A stretch of 64,000 nucleotides of DNA from Alkalihalobacillus sp. FSL W8-0930. Its GTDB lineage: Bacteria; Bacillota; Bacilli; Bacillales; Bacillaceae_D. A model generated the notes under the pieces. It did not search any database. It was not told the origin of the DNA and saw only the letters and a list, made by a program, of their open reading frames with translations. Of this stretch, positions 1-6,909 are shown piece by piece (positions within the stretch are counted from its first letter, which is position 1; every line of letters begins with the position of its first letter). Location: contig CP150183.1 in the NCBI GenBank assembly GCA_037965595.1, positions 2,542,001 through 2,606,000 of the forward strand. Reading direction: 5' to 3'. The position numbers were made by a program, and so were the translations under genes.

Positions 1-82
1 ACTCCCATCACTACTCTCCCCTTCCTTTTCTTATTATTATAATTTCCTATTCAACTCGTACTTAAACATCAATTCTGTCGTT

Positions 83-454
83 TCAATCTTTATAGAGCTC
101 GTCTGTTTGTTTAACAACCCATTCGAGCCCTTCCTTCACGTCGCCTTGCCATGACAGCATCCCACCAGCAAAGTTACGAACATTCAACATTCCTTGATCT
201 TTTAAGTAGCGCGCGACATTTTGACTTCGCTTTCCACTTCTACAAATAAACACGTAAGAAGACGTGCGATCAAAATCATCTGCAAAGCTTGGAATGGTAT
301 TCATTGGAATAAGCGGAACACCAGGAATATGCCCTTCTGCATACTCATCCAATTCGCGAACATCAATTAAAATTGGTTCCTTTGCACCCGTTAAAATAAG
401 CTCACGTAACTCATCTTGGTCAATCTGTACAATTCCATCTTCTTCAAAAGACAT
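83..454 (-). CDS. Rhodanese-like domain protein
   Basis: A 123-aa single-domain rhodanese that probably moves or carries sulfane sulfur, or detoxifies thiols, in the cytoplasm. The rhodanese fold spans about residues 10-110. The active-site loop CRSGKR places the persulfide-forming cysteine at residue 71, and IDVRE (about 30-34) and GHIPG (41-45) are the other typical motifs. A six-residue loop is the rule for sulfurtransferases rather than Cdc25-type phosphatases. The start is supported by GAGGG upstream of the ATG. It lies 50 bp downstream of the AI-2E-family gene on the same strand and may be cotranscribed with it. The sulfur donor and acceptor cannot be read from the sequence. Confidence 0.9.
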   Translation of the reverse strand: MSFEEDGIVQIDQDELRELILTGAKEPILIDVRELDEYAEGHIPGVPLIPMNTIPSFADDFDRTSSYVFICRSGKRSQNVARYLKDQGMLNVRNFAGGMLSWQGDVKEGLEWVVKQTDELYKD

Positions 455-506
455 ACTCTCACCCTCAAATTCTTTTTATATAGTGTACGAAAGTGCCCCT
501 GTCAAG

Positions 507-1595
507 TCAATCTACAGGTTTTCTTCGATTAAGTTTTATCAAACGGTATGTGTGTGAAACGATGACTTTACCAACAGCATAGGTTGGAACAGCAAGTAGT
601 AACCCAAGCAATCCCGCAAAACGACTTGCTGCAAGTAATAGAAAAATAATCGTTACAGGATGGATATTTAGCTGACGACCCATAATTTGCGGTGAGATCA
701 GATTGCTTTCAATTTGTTGAATGATTAGAACCCCAACAATAACGGCAACAACCATAAACGGTGAATCAAAGATCGCTACAATAACCGCCGGAGCCGTACC
801 GATCCACGGCCCGATAAAGGGAATAACGTTGGTAAGCATCGCAACGATTGCAAGCACGAGGGCGTACTCTATACCGATGCTCAAATATAAAATTAAACAA
901 AGTACACCAACACAGACACTCACCAAAATTTGGCCCTGTAGATACGAACTTAATGCATTGTCCATATCTGAAAGGATTCGTCTAGCTTCTTCTCGTTGCT
1001 TAGAAGGGATAAATTTTAAAAGAAAAGCAGGCGCTTTGTCTCCTTCTTTTAGAAGGTAGAACAATACAAATGGGACAATAACTAATACAATCACCACATT
1101 TGCGATGGCTCCCACAATTTTAGCTATATTCGAACCTATCGCACTTACGTACCCTTCCAGGTTCCCTGTAAATTGTTCAACAAGATCATTAAAGGAATTC
1201 TCGCTGGATTCCTGGAATCGTTGCACGTATTCATTCTCTTGTAACTGTAGAAGCATATCCTGACCTTGATTTATGTAGCTTGGAACATTATCAATAAAGC
1301 TTTGTGTTTGCTTTTGAATTTCCGGTCCTACGAGTAAAACACTTCCTGTTCCAAGACCAATTAATGCGAGAAACACAATTAAAATGGACAAGCCTCTTGG
1401 AACCTTCTTACTAAGCAAATTAACGAGTGGTCTCATTAAATAATAAAACACACCTGCGATCGCTATCGGTGCAAAAAGTGTTCGCACAAGTAAAGAAATT
1501 GGTTGGAAAATGAAGTCTACAAGTGAAGCTAAATAGATGATAATTAAAACTAGAGCAGTTCCAAGCCCCACTCTAAAAAATTTCGATTGAACCAT
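507..1595 (-). CDS. AI-2E family transporter (YueF/YubA type)
   Basis: A polytopic membrane protein of about 362 aa in the AI-2E exporter/DUF20 superfamily. Hydrophobic segments occur at both ends (about residues 10-90 and 150-345) around a soluble stretch at about 90-145, as in Bacillus YueF, YubA and YrrI. Members have been linked to quorum-signal export or to Na+(Li+)/H+ antiport, and the substrate here is unknown. The ATG at 1595 is preferred over the TTG at 1604 because the AAGGAA ribosome binding site lies only one base before the TTG but 11 bases before the ATG. The rhodanese gene follows on the same strand. Confidence 0.85.
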   Translation of the reverse strand: MVQSKFFRVGLGTALVLIIIYLASLVDFIFQPISLLVRTLFAPIAIAGVFYYLMRPLVNLLSKKVPRGLSILIVFLALIGLGTGSVLLVGPEIQKQTQSFIDNVPSYINQGQDMLLQLQENEYVQRFQESSENSFNDLVEQFTGNLEGYVSAIGSNIAKIVGAIANVVIVLVIVPFVLFYLLKEGDKAPAFLLKFIPSKQREEARRILSDMDNALSSYLQGQILVSVCVGVLCLILYLSIGIEYALVLAIVAMLTNVIPFIGPWIGTAPAVIVAIFDSPFMVVAVIVGVLIIQQIESNLISPQIMGRQLNIHPVTIIFLLLAASRFAGLLGLLLAVPTYAVGKVIVSHTYRLIKLNRRKPVD

Positions 1596-1741
1596 ATCGG
1601 GCAAATTCCTTCCTGCAACGTTTTTTTTAGTATATCACTCTTGATCTGACAACTGAAATGAGAACTTAGGCGTTTTTATAGAATATTGTGGACCGGCAAT
1701 AAATATGTTTGAAGCTCTCTACCTATTCCCGAAAAGCATAG

Positions 1742-1779
1742 AAAAAAACGCAGACAACCAAGGAGGTTTATCTGCGTTT
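1742..1779 (-). terminator. Rho-independent terminator of the 188-aa protein gene
   Basis: On the minus strand an inverted repeat with arms AACGCAGA and TCTGCGTT encloses a second pair AACC/GGTT, and a run of seven T follows. It begins directly after the stop codon at 1783. Confidence 0.85.
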
Positions 1780-1782
1780 GCT

Positions 1783-2349
1783 TTAAGACTGTGTAAGTGT
1801 AAATGTGTGCTCTGGAAATGCTTCTTCGAGTTCTTTAATCATTTCAACGTCGTCAAGTTCATTTGCAGATTTCGCATATGTATCCGTAAACCGCTCTTGA
1901 AAATAACCAAGCATATCAATTGTTCGGTTAAAAACAACAAGAGAATCATGTTCACTCGCGAAATCCACTACTGCCTGATAATCTGTTGTTTCAACCGTTA
2001 CATATAATTGATGATCCCCGCTTGATAACTCAATCTGAAAAGGTCGCTGTTCATATTCATTAATAACAAAAGCTCTAGGTACTGATAATGCTCTCGCTTG
2101 CTTGTCTGTCACTTGCTCTAAAGCTGTTCCCGTTACAAAGTAGTCTTTTTCGTAAGCCACAGGGACAAATGAATTGAGCTGAATATACGAAGCAAGAGCG
2201 AATGCACTTAATAAAATGGAGATCAGATGGTCATGCTTTTTTGATCTCTTCTTTATAAATCTGGGTAAATAGATGCTTCCTACCGTTATAAGAGAAAGCA
2301 AGATACCAACTAAAATGATTTGAAACGTTAATTCTGATAAAACAACCAC
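1783..2349 (-). CDS. Membrane-anchored protein of unknown function
   Basis: A 188-aa protein I do not recognise. Residues about 7-30 form a hydrophobic segment followed by a basic RFIKKRSKKH stretch, and a second hydrophobic segment lies at about 42-62, so two N-terminal membrane helices are likely. The remaining 125 residues are soluble and acidic towards the end, and probably face outside. Translation starts with GTG behind AGGAGAGG. The gene has its own terminator and no obvious operon partner, being separated from the carboxyltransferase gene by 68 bp. No catalytic motif is visible. Confidence 0.7.
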   Translation of the reverse strand: MVVLSELTFQIILVGILLSLITVGSIYLPRFIKKRSKKHDHLISILLSAFALASYIQLNSFVPVAYEKDYFVTGTALEQVTDKQARALSVPRAFVINEYEQRPFQIELSSGDHQLYVTVETTDYQAVVDFASEHDSLVVFNRTIDMLGYFQERFTDTYAKSANELDDVEMIKELEEAFPEHTFTLTQS

Positions 2350-2417
2350 TAAACTCTTCCTCTCCTAATCACTTAAACCAACTTATATGCTATCACAGGT
2401 TGGAATAAGAGAGAAGA

Positions 2418-3932
2418 TTATAACGGCATATTCCCATGTTTTCGCTCAGGTAGCGTTCTCTTCTTATTGGTCAGAAATGAAAATGCCTGGATCAGCCGTT
2501 CTCTAGTCTCACCAGGTGAGATAATCTCATCGATTAATCCAACCTCAGCTGCTTTGTATGTAGACGCATACTGCTTGCGATACAAGTCCATTTTCTCTTT
2601 TTTTGTTTGTTCGGGATTTGTACTTTCCTGAATTTCTTTTGCGTAAATAATGGAAGATGCGCCTTCTGGACCCATAACTGAAATCTCTGAAGCTGGCCAA
2701 GCAAAAACAAAATCCGCTCCAATAGCTTTACTATTTAGAGCTACAAATGCCCCACCATATGCTTTTCGAGTAACAACCGTTATTCTCGGGACCGTTGCTG
2801 TGGCAAATGCGTAAATGATTTTTGCTCCATGACGAATTAACCCGGCCTGTTCTTGATCTACTCCCGGCATAAACCCACTTACATCCTCTAACACTAGTAA
2901 GGGGTAACCAAATGAATCACAGAAGCGAATAAACCGTGCTGCTTTGTCTGAGGCGTCCACATCAATGCATCCGGCCTTTACTTTTGGATTCGTGGCAATC
3001 ATGCCGATCGGTTGTCCATTTAATTTAGCAAAACCAACAATCATATTGCGTGCAAATTTCTCATGAATTTCATAAAAGGAGTCTACATCGACCAGTCCAC
3101 AGATGACCTTTTTGCTATCGTAGCCCTTTCTTGAATCTTCCGGTAACATATGATCGATTTGCTTTACGTTTGGTGCAACCACATCACTTGATGGAACAGG
3201 CTTCCATGCACAAAGTAATGCTCGCACCTGTTGAAATAAATGCTCCTCTGTTTGTGTTGTCACATGCGCATTCCCGCTTATGGTCGCATGCATCGTGGCG
3301 CCTCCGAGCTCCTCTGGACAACTGCTTGAACCGGTTACAGCTTGCACAACCTTAGGTCCTGTGATAAACATTTGGCTTGTTTTTTCAACCATAAAGATAA
3401 AATCAGTTAATGCAGGCGAATAGACAGCCCCTCCTGCGCACGGTCCAACGATTAACGAGATCTGTGGGATCACTCCAGAATAGGTAGCATTTCGATAAAA
3501 GATGTTCCCGTATCCCTCCAGTGCTGCAATTCCTTCCTGGATTCTAGCTCCACCCGAATCATTTAGCCCAATAATCGGAGCGCCCATATCATGCGCGAGG
3601 TCCATGATCCAAGCAATCTTCTGTGCATGAATGTTACCCAGAGATCCACCTGCTACGGTGAAATCTTGCGCATACACGCACACTTTCACTCCATGAATGG
3701 TCCCAACACCAATGACCACTCCATCGTTTGGATAAGATTTGTCTTGATCTGATCCACAAGTAAACTGCTGATACTCGGTCCAACTGCCTGAATCAAGAAG
3801 CTCATCCAATCGTTCTTGAGCCGTTTTCTTTCCCTTTTTATGTTGCTTTTCTTTTTTGACTCGCTCTTCTGATTGGATCATTTGGCGCTTAGATTCTAAG
3901 TGCTCTAATGCTTCATGGTTCACGTATCTCAC
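2418..3932 (-). CDS. Acyl-CoA carboxylase carboxyltransferase subunit (PccB/MmdA family, YqjD-like)
   Basis: A 504-aa carboxyltransferase of the biotin-dependent acyl-CoA carboxylase family, close in length to B. subtilis YqjD. It should move a carboxyl group between carboxybiotin and propionyl- or methylmalonyl-CoA. The N-terminal crotonase-like half carries the oxyanion-hole region NDSGGARIQEG and VGPCAGGAVYSPA. The C-terminal half carries DVSGFMPG and RKAYGGAFVA. No biotin carboxylase, biotin carrier or decarboxylase membrane subunit is adjacent, so partners must be encoded elsewhere. A copy of the dispersed 150-bp repeat lies in its upstream region (3976-4127). Family assignment is firm; the exact acyl-CoA is not. 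Confidence 0.92.
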   Translation of the reverse strand: MRYVNHEALEHLESKRQMIQSEERVKKEKQHKKGKKTAQERLDELLDSGSWTEYQQFTCGSDQDKSYPNDGVVIGVGTIHGVKVCVYAQDFTVAGGSLGNIHAQKIAWIMDLAHDMGAPIIGLNDSGGARIQEGIAALEGYGNIFYRNATYSGVIPQISLIVGPCAGGAVYSPALTDFIFMVEKTSQMFITGPKVVQAVTGSSSCPEELGGATMHATISGNAHVTTQTEEHLFQQVRALLCAWKPVPSSDVVAPNVKQIDHMLPEDSRKGYDSKKVICGLVDVDSFYEIHEKFARNMIVGFAKLNGQPIGMIATNPKVKAGCIDVDASDKAARFIRFCDSFGYPLLVLEDVSGFMPGVDQEQAGLIRHGAKIIYAFATATVPRITVVTRKAYGGAFVALNSKAIGADFVFAWPASEISVMGPEGASSIIYAKEIQESTNPEQTKKEKMDLYRKQYASTYKAAEVGLIDEIISPGETRERLIQAFSFLTNKKRTLPERKHGNMPL

Positions 3933-3975
3933 CTCATTGTCTACCTTTTATATGTCCAACCAGAGCTGAGATTAT

Positions 3976-4127
3976 ACAAGAGGTCGGGAGATACCATTCA
4001 TTTGATTAACAAAACACGAACATAGCACAATATCCGCTACGGGAGAATCTCTCGCTCGTCTTACTAAAAATACAAATGGCGAATGATTCAATCTTAGAAT
4101 CATTCGCCATTATCTCATTGATTTTTT
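3976..4127 (-). repeat. Dispersed ~150-bp repeat, copy 1 (hairpin plus conserved tail)
   Basis: Read on the minus strand, this stretch aligns over its whole length with 32951-33103 on the plus strand. It starts with A6TYAATGAGA, then a hairpin with arms GGCGAATGATT and AATCATTCGCC, then a tail with shared blocks ACGAGCGAG, TTCTCC, AGCGGA and TGTGCTATGTTCGTGTTTTG. By eye about three quarters of positions agree. The hairpin sits just after the DDAH-like gene and could terminate it; the tail lies before the carboxyltransferase gene. It is not explained by any coding sequence. Confidence 0.8.
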
Positions 4128-4157
4128 ATTTTGCCTCAGCCTCTTCTTGGATCACCC

Positions 4158-4988
4158 TTACAATCTTATTAAAGGCATCGTGACACAGCGGAACGAACCA
4201 CCTGATTTAATAATTTCAGAGAAAGGCACTTCGTAAAGATCGAATCCCTTTTCTGTAAGCTTTTTATTCGTATCCTTATTTTCAGGAAGAACAATAATCT
4301 TTCCTTCGCCAATGGAGAGAACATTAACCGCAAGAGAAAATTGTTCTTCCTTAGAAACCTCAATAAATGAATAATGTTCGGATAAGATCTTCACACTCTC
4401 AGGCTCAATCGCATCTGGGTAGATTAATGCCAGAGAATCAGAAACGGGATTAAACACACAGTCTAAATGCAGGTAGGAACTATCAAAATGAATAGGTTGA
4501 ACGGTTTTATCTGGATGTTGTTTTTTGATGCGCTCAATAACCTCCGTACACGTTCTGCTACTTACACCTATATAGATATGGTCTCCATCAATGATGACAT
4601 CCCCGCCCTCAATCGTACCTTCTGTAATTGATTCGAAGGCAATTTGTTTTTGGTCAAGGTAGGTTTTTAAAACCTGTTCTTCACCTTGACGAATAGGTCG
4701 TTCTAATGCTGCAAGATACATCGTTTGATCAAGAACAAACCCAATATCGCGTGTGAATACTTGCTCAGGGAATGATTCATCTGCAGTAAGTTCATGAATC
4801 TGAACTCCTAAAGAGGATAATGTATCAATGAGCGTTTGATGTTGTTTAAGTGCGGTAGGAATATCAATATTTGTGTCCTTGTAATGGGCCTGAATGGAAT
4901 TAATCACTTCCTTAATTCGCATATAGGCCGGTGGACATAAAATGACTTCTTTTAGTGTGTCATATTCTGTACGGCAATGACTCTTCAT
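4158..4988 (-). CDS. DDAH/amidinotransferase-family hydrolase (YkgA-like)
   Basis: A 276-aa member of the guanidine-modifying pentein superfamily (dimethylarginine dimethylaminohydrolase, arginine deiminase), similar in size to B. subtilis YkgA. Expected catalytic elements are visible: EGGDV at about 127-131, the histidine of YLHLDC at about 174, and the nucleophilic cysteine in the C-terminal SFRCVTMPL at about 268. The likely reaction is hydrolysis of a substituted guanidinium to citrulline or a related product. The start at 4988 is chosen because AAGGAG lies seven bases upstream; an in-frame ATG 11 codons earlier has no such site. No arginine-catabolism genes are adjacent, so the substrate is open. 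Confidence 0.82.
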   Translation of the reverse strand: MKSHCRTEYDTLKEVILCPPAYMRIKEVINSIQAHYKDTNIDIPTALKQHQTLIDTLSSLGVQIHELTADESFPEQVFTRDIGFVLDQTMYLAALERPIRQGEEQVLKTYLDQKQIAFESITEGTIEGGDVIIDGDHIYIGVSSRTCTEVIERIKKQHPDKTVQPIHFDSSYLHLDCVFNPVSDSLALIYPDAIEPESVKILSEHYSFIEVSKEEQFSLAVNVLSIGEGKIIVLPENKDTNKKLTEKGFDLYEVPFSEIIKSGGSFRCVTMPLIRL

Positions 4989-5104
4989 GATAGACTCCTT
5001 CTTTCCCTTTATTTCGTTCATTCAGCCAAACAGAAAGCGCATACGAACCTGCCCCCTGGGTTTACATATACTAATGGTGAACCCGTACAAAAGGAGGGTG
5101 TCCT

Positions 5105-5299
5105 ATGAATGTGCAACCTGATACATTGTTAACATGGATTAAACAGGATCAATATTTGTATTCTGCTTACCATTATATACAATTAAATATGAAAAATCAG
5201 GAAGATGCGTTACGTTTTATGTACGACCTTTATATTCATCCTTCGCCCATTTTGCTAAATGGGTATCAAGCATTTCAATCAAATGAGCAAAAAAGCTGA
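5105..5299 (+). CDS. Small hypothetical protein (64 aa)
   Basis: A 64-aa protein with a very strong ribosome binding site (AAAGGAGGGTG, six bases before ATG), so it is probably translated. It is soluble and rich in Tyr and Gln, with no membrane segment. I do not recognise the family. It is followed directly by a strong hairpin that it probably shares with the convergent 46-aa membrane protein gene. Confidence 0.65.
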   Translation: MNVQPDTLLTWIKQDQYLYSAYHYIQLNMKNQEDALRFMYDLYIHPSPILLNGYQAFQSNEQKS

Positions 5300-5328
5300 C
5301 TGGTTTACATTCCAGCAGCTTTTTTTAC
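5288..5328. terminator. Bidirectional terminator between two small genes
   Basis: The plus strand has A4GCTGACTGG, an 8-base loop, CCAGCAGC and T8; read from the other side the A run gives a T tract too. It separates the convergent 64-aa and 46-aa genes. Confidence 0.8.
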
Positions 5329-5469
5329 TTATTTTCGCTTTACAAAAAGCTTATAAACAAGAACAATGGCTGCAACAATTAGTAATAGGTGAATGAGGCC
5401 TCCTGCAACCCGGAAAATAACACCTAATAACCAAACCCCTAAAATAATTAATAAAATGGTCCATAACAT
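5329..5469 (-). CDS. lmo0937-family small membrane protein (46 aa)
   Basis: A 46-aa gene, almost entirely hydrophobic: it begins MLWTILLIILGVWLLG, continues GGLIHLLL and ends with basic KLFVKRK. This matches the pattern of the lmo0937 (DUF5670) family of tiny two-helix membrane proteins that are common in Bacillota and often stress-associated. GAGGTG lies six bases before the ATG. Its function is not established in any family member I know of. It lies between the shared terminator and the IDEAL-domain gene on the same strand. Confidence 0.85.
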   Translation of the reverse strand: MLWTILLIILGVWLLGVIFRVAGGLIHLLLIVAAIVLVYKLFVKRK

Positions 5470-5530
5470 TCTAATCACCTCAACATTTCAAATATGCTTC
5501 TCGTTAGTTTGTGTTTCCATGTATCACTTT

Positions 5531-5557
5531 ACTCAAAGACCCGTTAAATCTTTGAGT
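5531..5557 (-). terminator. Hairpin after the IDEAL-domain gene, no U tract
   Basis: Arms ACTCAAAGA and TCTTTGAGT (9 bp) with an 8-9 base loop sit at the stop codon of the IDEAL-domain gene. No T run follows on either strand, so this is a weak terminator candidate or an mRNA-stabilising hairpin. Confidence 0.4.
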
Positions 5558-5853
5558 TATTGAAATGTTAAGTGCAGCTTAAAACCATAATCGTAAATGG
5601 TTTTTCCACTTTTATACTCTTCTTTTAAGATATGATATTCATTCGTCAAAGACATAAAGCGTTCTTTGTCTTTAGATACAAGTGATTCATCGATCGCCTC
5701 GAGCAATTGGTTTTTTTTAGTGTAATAGAGTGAGTATTCTAGAACTGCCTGTGCATAAAGAGAATAAACGGCAGCCTGGGAGCGCTTTTGCAGTTTCTTA
5801 ATAATTTCAAGCTGCTTTAAAACCTCTTTATCCATTGCGAATTGGTTGCTCAT
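5557..5853 (-). CDS. IDEAL-domain protein
   Basis: A 98-aa helical protein. The C-terminal half contains LLEAIDESLVSKDKERFM, a good match to the IDEAL motif, the short domain found in Bacillus YpiB, YozD and similar proteins. The motif binds partner proteins; in YpiB-type proteins it is joined to other modules, while here it forms most of the protein. The start is supported by GGGGGAT before the ATG. It lies between the small membrane gene and the cheY terminator and appears monocistronic. The specific partner is unknown. Confidence 0.72.
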   Translation of the reverse strand: MSNQFAMDKEVLKQLEIIKKLQKRSQAAVYSLYAQAVLEYSLYYTKKNQLLEAIDESLVSKDKERFMSLTNEYHILKEEYKSGKTIYDYGFKLHLTFQ

Positions 5854-5976
5854 CTGATATCCCCCATTTGCTTTAGATTCTGCTCGAGTTTTTTCGTTGT
5901 TGCTGTATATGTACCCCCTTCTTTCGACGGTAAAACCTGATCACACGGCTGATCTATAGGAAATGTATTTAAAAAA

Positions 5977-6009
5977 GCCGGATGACTCTAATAGTAGAAT
6001 CACCCGGCT
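5977..6009 (-). terminator. Terminator of the cheA-cheW-cheY operon
   Basis: On the minus strand: AGCCGGGTGATTCT, a 6-base loop, AGAGTCATCCGGCT, then T6. It is a near-perfect 14-bp stem about 50 bases after the cheY stop. Confidence 0.92.
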
Positions 6010-6060
6010 ATAGTTAACTCTTTTTCTTTTTGTTTACTGCATTAAGAAAACAATGATCCG

Positions 6061-6429
6061 TTACTTTAATGAATCTGTGATCTGATGAATGGTTTCAACC
6101 ACTCGTTCTTTTTGGAACGGTTTAACGATAAAGTCTTTGGCTCCAGATTGGATTGCCTCAAGGACAAGAGCTTGCTGTCCCATTGCCGAGCACATAATGA
6201 CATTGGCATCAGGATCAAGCTCCTTAATCCTCTTTAATGCCTGTATGCCATCAAGCTCTGGCATGGTGATATCCATCGTCACGAGGTCCGGTTTGAGCGC
6301 TTGATATTGCTTTACTGCTTGTAAGCCGTTTTCTGCTTCACCAATTACTTGCAACCCAGCATTTACAAGAATGTCTTTAATCATCATCCGCATAAATGCT
6401 GCATCGTCCACGATTAAGATCGTAGCCAT
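6061..6429 (-). CDS. cheY: Chemotaxis response regulator CheY
   Basis: A 122-aa single receiver domain with no output domain. The acidic pocket is D8-D9, the phospho-acceptor is D53 in LVTMDITMPE, and the switch residues are a Ser in the CSAMGQ loop and K103 in IVKPF. Phosphorylated by the CheA encoded two genes upstream, it should bind the flagellar switch (FliM-type) and set swimming bias. A Bacillus-like GAGGTG site precedes the ATG. It is the last gene of the cheA-cheW-cheY unit, 16 bp after cheW. Another receiver-only role, such as pilus control, cannot be excluded. Confidence 0.93.
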   Translation of the reverse strand: MATILIVDDAAFMRMMIKDILVNAGLQVIGEAENGLQAVKQYQALKPDLVTMDITMPELDGIQALKRIKELDPDANVIMCSAMGQQALVLEAIQSGAKDFIVKPFQKERVVETIHQITDSLK

Positions 6430-6445
6430 CTGTTCACCTCATTCT

Positions 6446-6886
6446 TTAATCCTGCATGACCTTCTCTAAATTAACTAAGCTGAACAAGCGACTTCCGAGC
6501 TTCACCACACCATCTAAGTAATGAGCTTCCACGCCTCCAACTACTTCAGGTGTGGGCTCGATTTTTTCTACTGGTATGTCCATCACATCATTTGCACCAT
6601 CAACAATTAAACCAAGAATAAGCTCTTCATTGGATGTAATAAGAATTCTTGTTGTTTCATCAGCTTCTTTTTCTTCTAAACCGAGTTTTTGCCTTAAGTC
6701 AATGATGGGTGTAATCACACCACGAAGATTCATAACTCCTTTTATAAAGGGAGCAGTTCCCGGAATTCGTGTGAATGATTGCATCCGTTCAATGGACTGA
6801 ATTTCACTAACTTTAATGGCGTATTCTTCTGTATGCATTTGAAAGATAATGACTTTCATTTGTTCTTCAACGATTTCAACACTCAT
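6446..6886 (-). CDS. cheW: Chemotaxis coupling protein CheW
   Basis: A 146-aa single CheW/SH3-like domain that couples chemoreceptors to the CheA kinase at the membrane array. Typical segments are IIFQMHTEEYAIKVSEI near the N-terminus, RIPGTAPFIKGVMNLRG in the middle and VKLGSRLFSLVNLEKVM at the end. AAGGAG precedes the start. It lies 23 bp after cheA and 16 bp before cheY. Confidence 0.95.
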   Translation of the reverse strand: MSVEIVEEQMKVIIFQMHTEEYAIKVSEIQSIERMQSFTRIPGTAPFIKGVMNLRGVITPIIDLRQKLGLEEKEADETTRILITSNEELILGLIVDGANDVMDIPVEKIEPTPEVVGGVEAHYLDGVVKLGSRLFSLVNLEKVMQD

Positions 6887-6909
6887 TAGCCATTTCTCCT
6901 TTCTTTATC

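Noticed and set aside
5041-5100. A short inverted repeat (GGGTT/AACCC) before the 64-aa gene as a possible regulatory hairpin
   Set aside because: The stem is only five to six pairs with a long loop and no T tract; it could arise by chance.
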